The notes under the pieces were generated by a model, which did not search any database, was not told the DNA's origin, and was given only the letters and a program-made list of their open reading frames with translations. The position numbers and the translations under genes were made by a program. A stretch of DNA of 64,000 nucleotides, taken from contig JBCFYV010011164.1 of assembly GCA_039000515.1 (NCBI GenBank), forward strand, positions 41,360,566 to 41,424,565. The letters are read 5' to 3'. This DNA is from Timema cristinae. Taxonomy: Eukaryota; Arthropoda; Insecta; Phasmatodea; Timematidae. This document shows positions 57,266 through 64,000 of the stretch, in pieces (the stretch's first letter is position 1; every line of letters begins with the position of its first letter).

Positions 57266-57269
57266 CACG

Positions 57270-58278
57270 TGCTGGTACGTCTCTTGTTTTAGAACTGATA
57301 TATTCACGCGTTTATTTATCATAGAACTATAAACGCTCGGGTTTGAAGGGAAATATTCACACACTGCGGTTTTCTAGACATCTGAAACGCGTCTCAATTT
57401 ATTGGAGGCGTCAAGTTGGGGGAGGGGGGTGGGGGGGGTGTTGTGTTAGGAGGCGTGAGATGCAAGGTAGCTTGAGTTAGGACGTTGGCTGAAATAAATA
57501 AAATATATTGTTTAAAAATGTTATTGAATATTTGTTATGTATATCACAGAATTTAACCAAGACTTTTCCCCTTAATTTAAAAGGTTTCTGTTCAAATCAA
57601 GAGAATGTCTGGCAGTAGTGATGGGGTTTGGGGTGGATGGTAGCGTAGTTTTACACTACCCCCATTTCTTACTTAATTCTTAGTCCTAAATAAAATAAAA
57701 CTTACTAATTTGCTAAATATTTTACTTGAAACATTTCACTTATCTCACACTTTATACAGTGTATGTATGCCCTTACTAAACAAAGTGACCTTGATTCATT
57801 TATTAGGACAGTATCTCTTCAAGTGGTAATACAAGGTGGTAATATTTATATGTCACCTTAAACATACTTGAGAAACAAAATGGCTCAAATAAGATGTTTT
57901 GGGGAAGATCAGAATTGGTTATATTATTTGAACACGTTTATGTATGCAGTTAATTAAAGGATAAATAATATTGTTGGTTGAAGTCAATGACCACTTAAAT
58001 CAATTTTAATTATTTAATATAAAATTAATAACCCTCTTGTAAATAGACATGTGCTTATACTTTTTACAAGTATTGAACAAATTAGCGAGAAAAGTGTTGG
58101 ACCTATTTGAAACTGAGACTCTATTAAAATAATTAATTAATATTAATGTCCAGCTGAACCAAAGTATTTTAATAGGAATATTAAATGAGTATAATATTAT
58201 ATTAGGTTCCAATTATTTTTTGGGTATAACTATTAGTGAAGGGCAAATTAATAATAATGCATGTGTTCTTTAATTTAC
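57270..58278. other. intergenic DNA, nothing recognised
   Basis: A G-rich patch at 57415-57440 and AT-rich remainder. No gene or transposon end is clear. Confidence 0.4.
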
Positions 58279-58535
58279 ATCCATTACTGTTTCCAGCCTG
58301 TGGCCTGGGTCAATTTTTTATTCAAGCCATATATTTTCCACTACCGGCTGGCTAGGCCTGTCGTAGCTTCATATACCTTATAATCTAACTTAAGACTAGA
58401 ACAGGCACAACATTCAGTCCCCGGCCTATAATTTATCGATATGAAAGGGTAAACCCATATTTCACCAATGACAAAAAATTCGCCTATGCCGGGAATCAAA
58501 CCCGAGACCCTTAGCTTAATAGGTAGTCAAGGTAT
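58279..58535 (-). repeat. SINE-4 copy
   Basis: CCATTACTGTTTCCAGCCTG, TTTTCCACTACCGGCTGGC and GCCGGGAATCAAACCCGAGA (B box inverse) match the copy at 38674-38950. Confidence 0.85.
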
Positions 58536-59290
58536 GGTTCCTTAAAGTCGGAAAACTCATGGTTAAAAATATGTTAATATGCCCAGAAAACATTCAAGTA
58601 GAGTTGAGATTACTATGTGAAGAAAATTAAATTAAATTTTTCTACTGAATAAATATTTATTTTATTTTGGCCATAGTAGGTTTTTGTAATTAAAACTTCA
58701 ATAAAATGAACTTTTTAATTTCACATTCGTTTCCATCCCACCACAAGTGCACTAGACGTAAACAATCGCCTACAAGCTGAGTAGTTGGTTTATTCCTGAA
58801 AAACAATACACACTTTTCTTACTTACCCAATATTTACGTAATCGTAAGGACAGTTTTCCTTAGTTCAGTAAGGCGTATCGTACAATGAAACTTGTGCGCC
58901 ATATTGTTTCCATAGTCCAGTCAGTGTAAATACAGAGTGGTGTTTATTTGATTTGTGAGACGTGGGCATGCAAAGTTGAGGAGCTACCTTGTTACCATTC
59001 TTAAAACCTGGTAGTTTTGTCAGTAGGTTTAGTCCAATGACTACGTTTACATTGGGGCACAATCCGGATTGAAATAAATATTACTTAATTTTACAAGTGT
59101 GCTAAAACAAGGCTATAATCGATATGAACTAAGGAGTGGTCTTGTTTATAAGCACCACAACTTGAAAATTATTGTTATTAAATACTTGGTATAAGTTCAA
59201 TCAAATGAAAAATAACTTGGACACGAGAAACAAACCCGGGAATTCGATTCCCAAATCCAGATGGTCATTGTTTACTTTAATGAATCAAAT
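58536..59290. other. intergenic DNA, nothing recognised
   Basis: A short - strand frame at 58865-59062 has no recognisable content. Confidence 0.4.
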
Positions 59291-59296
59291 TCTGCA

Positions 59297-59540
59297 TGCT
59301 TCGGTGGCCGCATGGTCTAATGCTCTTTTCTCGCAGAAGACTAGACTTCCGATGACGGGGAGATCGAGGTTTGGGTGTCGGGTGGTTTTTCCTAAATAGT
59401 TTTCCACTTTCCCTTCGACACAAATTTGGGTGCACTTCTTCTAAATGTAAACTTCCTATTCCCTAAAACCATGATAGTAATTATTAGGGTCTAAATAAGC
59501 GTATAGCTCGAACAAATATTAAGATGCGGTGTTAAAAAAG
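59297..59540 (+). repeat. SINE-2, near full length
   Basis: The head GCTTCGGTGGCCGCATGGTC and GACGGGGAGATCGAGGTTTG (B box region) are followed by the body GTTTTCCACTTTCCCTTCGA and tail GCGTATAGCTCGAACAAATA + TTAAGATGCGGTGTTAAA. Confidence 0.85.
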
Positions 59541-59619
59541 TTAAATCTATCCGCCAGGATTGATCCTGTTAACAATAATCACGTGCCATTTTGTGTTACA
59601 CGTGAATTAAAAAAATATC

Positions 59620-59795
59620 CAGTTAAAAAACCGCCTCTCTGGTCTAATGCATGGTCAGGGTTCCTAACTACAGATCCAGAGGCCCTGGGTTCAATTCACG
59701 GTGCTTCCTCGAAGTAGTTGGCATTATCTTCGCCAACAATCAGTGTCCACCATGTCGGTTCGATTACGGGCTGATACCATGGAGATTTTTTCATA
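59620..59795 (+). repeat. SINE-3 copy, shortened
   Basis: ACCGCCTCTCTGGTCTAATG, CCCTGGGTTCAATTCACGG (B box) and the conserved end GGGCTGATACCATGGAG. The middle of the body is missing compared with 24361-24700. Confidence 0.75.
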
Positions 59796-59859
59796 AGAAG
59801 GATCAGAGATTAAAAGGGTAGCTTAGTTTCGCAATAACGTTAAGGGATGACTGGAAGCC

Positions 59860-60050
59860 ACAGCGATAAATAACATGTGTAAAACTACCCCCAGTGTACC
59901 CGACCAAGATTCGAACCTTGACCTCTCTATCCCCAGAAATAAATTTTACTGTGCTCTTGACGGCTTGTACTATGTGACTACCAGTACAGGTCCGAGGAGT
60001 AGCGTCGTGTAAGAGATGTAAGAAGGAATGTACCCGCATTAGCATGGATT
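59860..60050 (-). repeat. SINE-2 head and partial body
   Basis: ACTACCCCCAGTGTACCCGA + CCAAGATTCGAACCTTGACC is the inverse body/B box, and the inverse of the tRNA-like head follows near 59960. AGGAATGTACCCGCATTAGC at 60024 is a second partial body. Confidence 0.6.
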
Positions 60051-60113
60051 GAGGATTAGTAAATAATAGCGAAATTCACACATAAAAAAACTGTCCCTTG
60101 CAAACCTGGCCAC

Positions 60114-60400
60114 AGTGGTCCACGCAGACATTTTCTTTGGGAGGGGTATTAGAGTATTGATGCTATCACTTTTGTACTTTTTCCCCGATTTGGAACTTTA
60201 GAGGAAATTTTACTGTATATGGTGGTATGTCTTTTGAATAGTATGCTATAAGCCTAAGCCTCAAAATTTTGGTTATTCATACGAAAATAATTAAGTTCTT
60301 TATATTTTAATTTTACTTGATATTTCTTAAACTTTTGTTAAAATTATTTTCTGTCTGCCCCCGATTGCCTCCTCCCCCTCATGAGCCCAGTATGTACCTT
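60114..60400. mobile_element. possible short hAT-like element related to 23517-23963
   Basis: CAGTGGTCCACGCAGACATT + TTCTTTGGGAGGGG resembles the left end at 23517, and TCTGCCCCCGATTGCCTCC near 60353 resembles its right side. The terminal CACTG on the right is not seen. Confidence 0.35.
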
Positions 60401-60689
60401 AGATCACTCTGCCATTGCTGTGGTTGACGTGTCACTCGGAGTAGGGCTGAATGTAGTGAATTATCTGTACTAGTTAAATGCTTACACGCTTTTCTGAGTT
60501 CACTCAAGGTAGGGTTTAATGCCTTTTATTGACTTCATCCATGAGCCACGCTGATGAAGCAACTGGTCTTTAAACTTTGTTTGACCACATTTGAAGGACC
60601 TATCTCCATATCTACATGGGATGAATATCGGTCTTCGCTGAGGGTTAAAATGTATTATTAAAAATAACACGAATGTTAATGGGTGGGAC

Positions 60690-60890
60690 GATGACGATGG
60701 CGTCAGTATCTTCTTGTTTGGTTTGCCGATAACGGAAAAGTAGGGGTACGAATTCCGCTCCGGTCAACTGAAGATTTTTCCTCCCTGATTGATTTCTCAA
60801 TATGTCTACGCACAGGTACGGGTGCAATTCCTTAAAATTCCAACTTTCTTCGGTCGTAACCCATTAGTTTAAGTATGCGGATATTTTGGA
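60690..60890 (+). repeat. SINE-2-like copy, diverged
   Basis: GGGTACGAATTCCGCTCCGG serves as B box region, with a body in which TCTACGCACAGGTACGGGTG stands for the usual CCACGCAAATGCGGGTAC. Confidence 0.5.
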
Positions 60891-61234
60891 CGACAACGGG
60901 AAGACTCGGTTTAAAAAGCAGTATCAGCACCATGTCTTACTACCTGTTATAATTATACGCATGTTAAAGGTACAAGGGAAGCAGGGGGAATGTCAAACTA
61001 AACACATTTTCCATGACAACAAATTTTATATCTCAAACCACATAAGGACTACAGTAAATACTTGTTTTAAATTAATTTAAATATAACAGATACCTTTTAT
61101 ATAATCTAAATGCATTATAAAGGTCTCATGATTGTCTAAAAGATGGCAGCACCAACTCAATTTGAATTAAATTGGACTTTCCTCCCTTTTACCCTGTACT
61201 CTTCATAAGTCTTAATTAAGCTAACATGTAAAAG

Positions 61235-61410
61235 ATAAGTAAGGTTTAGTTTAAAGGACGTATATCCACATTTTGCTTGGATGGAGAGTGGAAAACAATT
61301 TAGGAAAAAACACTCTAAGTATGACCCTACATCCAGCCAGAATTCGAACCCTGATTTCGATGTTATTGGCAGGCCAATATATTGCGAGAATGACGTCTTA
61401 TACCAGGCAT
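61235..61410 (-). repeat. SINE-2 copy
   Basis: GGACGTATATCCACATTTTG, GGATGGAGAGTGGAAAACAA and CCAGAATTCGAACCCTGATT match the inverse body and B box. Confidence 0.7.
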
Positions 61411-61711
61411 GTCAAACTCGTTTGATCAAAAGGACTTCACTGAACATTGAATTAAAGAATACAAGTCACTTTCTTAAGTAAAAATAACTCAATTCTAAAA
61501 TACTTACTATTAAAAACATATAAATAAATATTATAAATAAATTCAAGACTTACTCTCAAATTTTCTTCAGGAATTCGGAAAATACTTTGTAATAACGATC
61601 TGCGTTATAGCCTTTAAATCTTGTGGAGAAGTCACTTTAGTAAACATGTTTTGTAGGGAGTCTACGTGCATTCTCAGAAATGACTTATTATATCAACACA
61701 AGACATATTAA

Positions 61712-61885
61712 GTAACTTAAATCTAGAACAGACACAACATACAGCCCCCTTCCGTAAATTCACCACTGTAGAAGGGGAAACACACATTTCACTAATGATA
61801 CATTTTTTGGGCGTGTCGGGAATCGAACCCATGACCCTTAGCCTAGTAGGCAGATGTACTACTGAGAGGAAAGGTGTCGAACTCT
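61712..61885 (-). repeat. SINE-4 copy
   Basis: AACAGACACAACATACAGCC and GTCGGGAATCGAACCCATGA + CCCTTAGCCTAGTAGGC match the SINE-4 body and head. The far body is absent. Confidence 0.75.
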
Positions 61886-61892
61886 TTTGGTA

Positions 61893-62040
61893 TTATTTAT
61901 TATTAATGACGAATGATTCTTCGTAAAAGTGATCTCCCTGGTGTTTATTCCTTTTAATAAGAGATAATTTCCCATCATACTCACGTGTTGCCAAACATTG
62001 AACGTATTTGGTGTGAAAATCTAATAACTCTTTTGAATCA
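61893..62040 (-). pseudogene. unidentified coding-like block, - strand
   Basis: One frame reads KELLDFHTKYVQCLATREYD, KLSLIKRNKHQGDHFYEE and SFVINNK before the stop at 61893-61895. It is bordered on its upstream side by the SINE-2 at 62045. It may be part of an old transposon protein or a host exon. I do not recognise it. Confidence 0.25.
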
Positions 62041-62044
62041 ATCT

Positions 62045-62305
62045 CCCGCTTTAGTGGCCGACTGGCTAAGGCATCAATCAATCTTGTATTACACTGGCCT
62101 GCTGAAGACAGAGGGAGATTGGGGTTCGAATCCCAGTAGGGTCTATTGAGGGTGGTTTTTCATTAATGATTCCCCACTCTCCTTCCACACAAATGAAGGT
62201 AGATTATCTATAAACTGCTTCCTATCTCATCCCTATTCCATCAGAATAATTATTATATAAGTGCATAGCTTGACCAGATAGTAAGACACGGTGATAAAAA
62301 AAACC
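62045..62305 (+). repeat. SINE-2, near full length
   Basis: The head CCGCTTTAGTGGCCGACTGG + CTAAGGC, B box TTGGGGTTCGAATCCCAG, body TTCCCCACTCTCCTTCCACA and tail GCATAGCTTGACCAGATAGT + AAGACACGGTGATAAA. Confidence 0.88.
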
Positions 62306-63063
62306 TCACTCATTGGTTTTCCCCAAATAACCAATGACCAATTTCCAAATGTAATAATCCTAAATGGCATATTTCTACAACGTTTACACAAAGATGAATT
62401 GTACCGTATTGTATTCTAGCTCATCAGAAGATCCACGGGCCGCACTGAATCATGGGTAAGGTACAAGTTTTACATGCCTGCCTTATACCATGTAGCCGCC
62501 GAAGAAAACCCGATTTAGTATCTCAAAGTAAACGTAATCAGAACTGGGCGGTAGCTCAACGTTACAACCCATGCGAAGTTACCTGTCTGTGAGCTCATGG
62601 GGCTGTATTATATTTATTTAGGCGTGTGACTCTGCTGTTTGAAATTCGTATATGAGACATAGCACATGAATCATGTCGTCTCCTTTTTTGGAAATATGAT
62701 TTAGACCTCACACGTGGGGGGGTCCGATGTTTTGTCGTGATATAAACAGTGTGGTGGACATCGGAGAGAAAATATTTCGATGCAAATAGCCGGTAGATCT
62801 AGATCTGGCGCCACCATTTTAGTGAGAGGCGTCACTAGTCTTGACACTATTTTAAACATAAGTTATGCATTTAAAAAAAACTATATATATATTTACACTT
62901 CAGTTATCCTTCAAGACAAGTTTTCTTACAAATGAAGCTATTAGGAAAGTTGGAAACTATGCTACTCGAATCTTCTATTCATCCGTTGGGCGTTTCCTAT
63001 CCACCCACGCTTTTTCGCCTTTACTGAGCTAAGACCGTACTATATATTGGCAAAGCAACCTTT
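62306..63063. other. intergenic DNA, nothing recognised
   Basis: No gene, tRNA-like box or terminal repeat identified. Confidence 0.4.
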
Positions 63064-63088
63064 GCGCGCGCGCGTGTGTGTGTGTGTA
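63064..63088. repeat. (GC)n(TG)n tract
   Basis: GCGCGCGCG followed by TGTGTGTGTGTG. Confidence 0.85.
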
Positions 63089-63392
63089 TGAACGTGTGCA
63101 GATAATATTGTGTATATACATTAAACACACTCGTTATATACAATACATGTATAGAATCATACATTAAGAAACAAATGGTCTGGTTAATTATATTTTATTG
63201 CAATACAAGGCATCTGACTCGTAAACGACCGAGTTACCAGTTACGAGGAGGTCAAGGCTCACATCTTGGCTGGGTGCACTGTTGGGATGAGGGATAGAGA
63301 GGTTGGAGGGGGGAGTGTTCCTACATGTGATTTATAACCATAGTCTTACCATCCGCACTCCACGCTAATAAGGGGTCATTCAATAAAATATC

Positions 63393-63659
63393 AGGTGACC
63401 TGGCGGTCTAGGGGTAAGGTGTCAGACTTCTGTGCTGGAGGTCCGGGGTTCAATCCTCGGTCCCGGCACAGATTTATCTGATTACCAAACCCTTCCTTCA
63501 CCTCTGACAAGACATCTTGTGAATGTGGGGAATGTCAGGCCTCCACCGTGGTTCGGATTCCACGTTAAACTGTAGTTCCTTCATTTCATCTCACAATCAC
63601 CCTACCATTACACATTAGCGTAAGTGCGTATGAGCCGAACGGGTAGTAAGACGCGGTGC

Positions 63660-63696
<37 letters not shown>

Positions 63697-63700
63697 TAAT
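63393..63700 (+). repeat. SINE-1, full length, with 11-bp TSD
   Basis: The head AGGTGACCTGGCGGTCTAGG (A box) and CCGGGGTTCAATCCTCGGTC (B box) are followed by the body and the shared tail AGCCGAACGGGTAGTAAGAC + GCGGTGC with (AAT)n. AATAAAATATC flanks it at 63382-63392 and 63701-63711. Confidence 0.95.
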
Positions 63701-63714
63701 AATAAAATATCTCC

Positions 63715-63955
63715 TCCTTGCTAATCCTTAGGCCTACACCAATGATCCTACAGTCTAGGGCGTCAAGCTTACAATGGGTTAGAATTCCTGGTACGGGTAG
63801 GTCAAGGTTAAAATTCCGATCCATTCTAGTAGTGTTTTTACCACATGGGACTCACTGTGGTTTTCCCATAACTTCTAATCACGCTAATAAGTCGAATTTC
63901 CTCTAAGGTAACGTTACCAGCCTTTACTCCTAGACTTCGTGTTAAAAAAAAAAGA
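63715..63955 (+). repeat. SINE-2-like copy, strongly diverged
   Basis: GGTAGGTCAAGGTTAAAATT + CCGATCC stands for the B box, with a body GGTTTTCCCATAACTTC and an end AGACTTCGTGTTAAAAAA. Confidence 0.5.
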
Positions 63956-64000
63956 CACATATGGTTTTGTTTCTGGTTTAATAGTCAAGAATATGCATAT

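Overview
This is AT-rich, repeat-dense animal nuclear DNA. I infer an invertebrate, most likely an arthropod. It carries an insertion of mitochondrial cox1 that reads correctly only with the invertebrate mitochondrial code, hAT transposases of the ZBED and ZMYM1-like types, a repeat-borne ORF type I associate with arthropod genomes, several tRNA-derived SINE families and spliced genes with long introns. A chelicerate such as a horseshoe crab would fit, but nothing here fixes the species.

Host genes. One gene is well supported: a dynein light chain roadblock (DYNLRB-type) gene on the + strand. Three coding exons at 9269-9347, 12538-12705 and 17619-17662 have matching splice phases and the exon structure I recall for human DYNLRB1. 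Exon 1, with the start codon, was not found. Intron 2 holds a 51-bp minisatellite and intron 3 holds a decayed ZMYM1-type hAT transposon. A few other coding-looking remnants (20.9-21.1, 21.5-21.8, 42.06-42.42 and 61.9-62.04 kb) are not identified.

Mobile DNA. 1-1984 is the right-hand part of a hAT element whose transposase has a single frameshift. 6449-7224 and 30266-32486 are hAT copies with 8-bp target-site duplications. 13449 to about 17130 is another hAT with a broken transposase. At least four tRNA-headed SINE families recur on both strands (called SINE-1 to SINE-4 here). SINE-1 and SINE-2 have different heads and bodies but the same 3' tail, which ends in (AAT)n, so they probably use the same LINE. 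Two insertions consist of little more than that tail, each with a long target-site duplication. Long arrays with 51-, 69-, 71- and 46-bp units lie at 9.9, 29.2, 35.8 and 39.7 kb, a TATG array at 20.2 kb, and older eroded arrays at 46.2-48.8 kb.

The most unusual segment is 48824-55618. This 6.8-kb element has terminal inverted repeats of about 280 bp, ends in AG...CT and is flanked by a perfect 6-bp duplication (TATGAA). These are hallmarks of Polinton/Maverick elements. I see no polymerase, integrase, ATPase, protease or capsid gene in it. It holds a small intact 96-codon gene with its own TATA box and CRE, a second gene broken across three frames, two + strand TATA promoters followed by short ORFs or an exon, and internally duplicated regulatory blocks. 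It may be a deleted Polinton, a non-autonomous derivative or a small virus-like element of an undescribed kind.

Right of it, 55.7-64.0 kb is AT-rich DNA crowded with old SINEs and no host exon that I can recognise.
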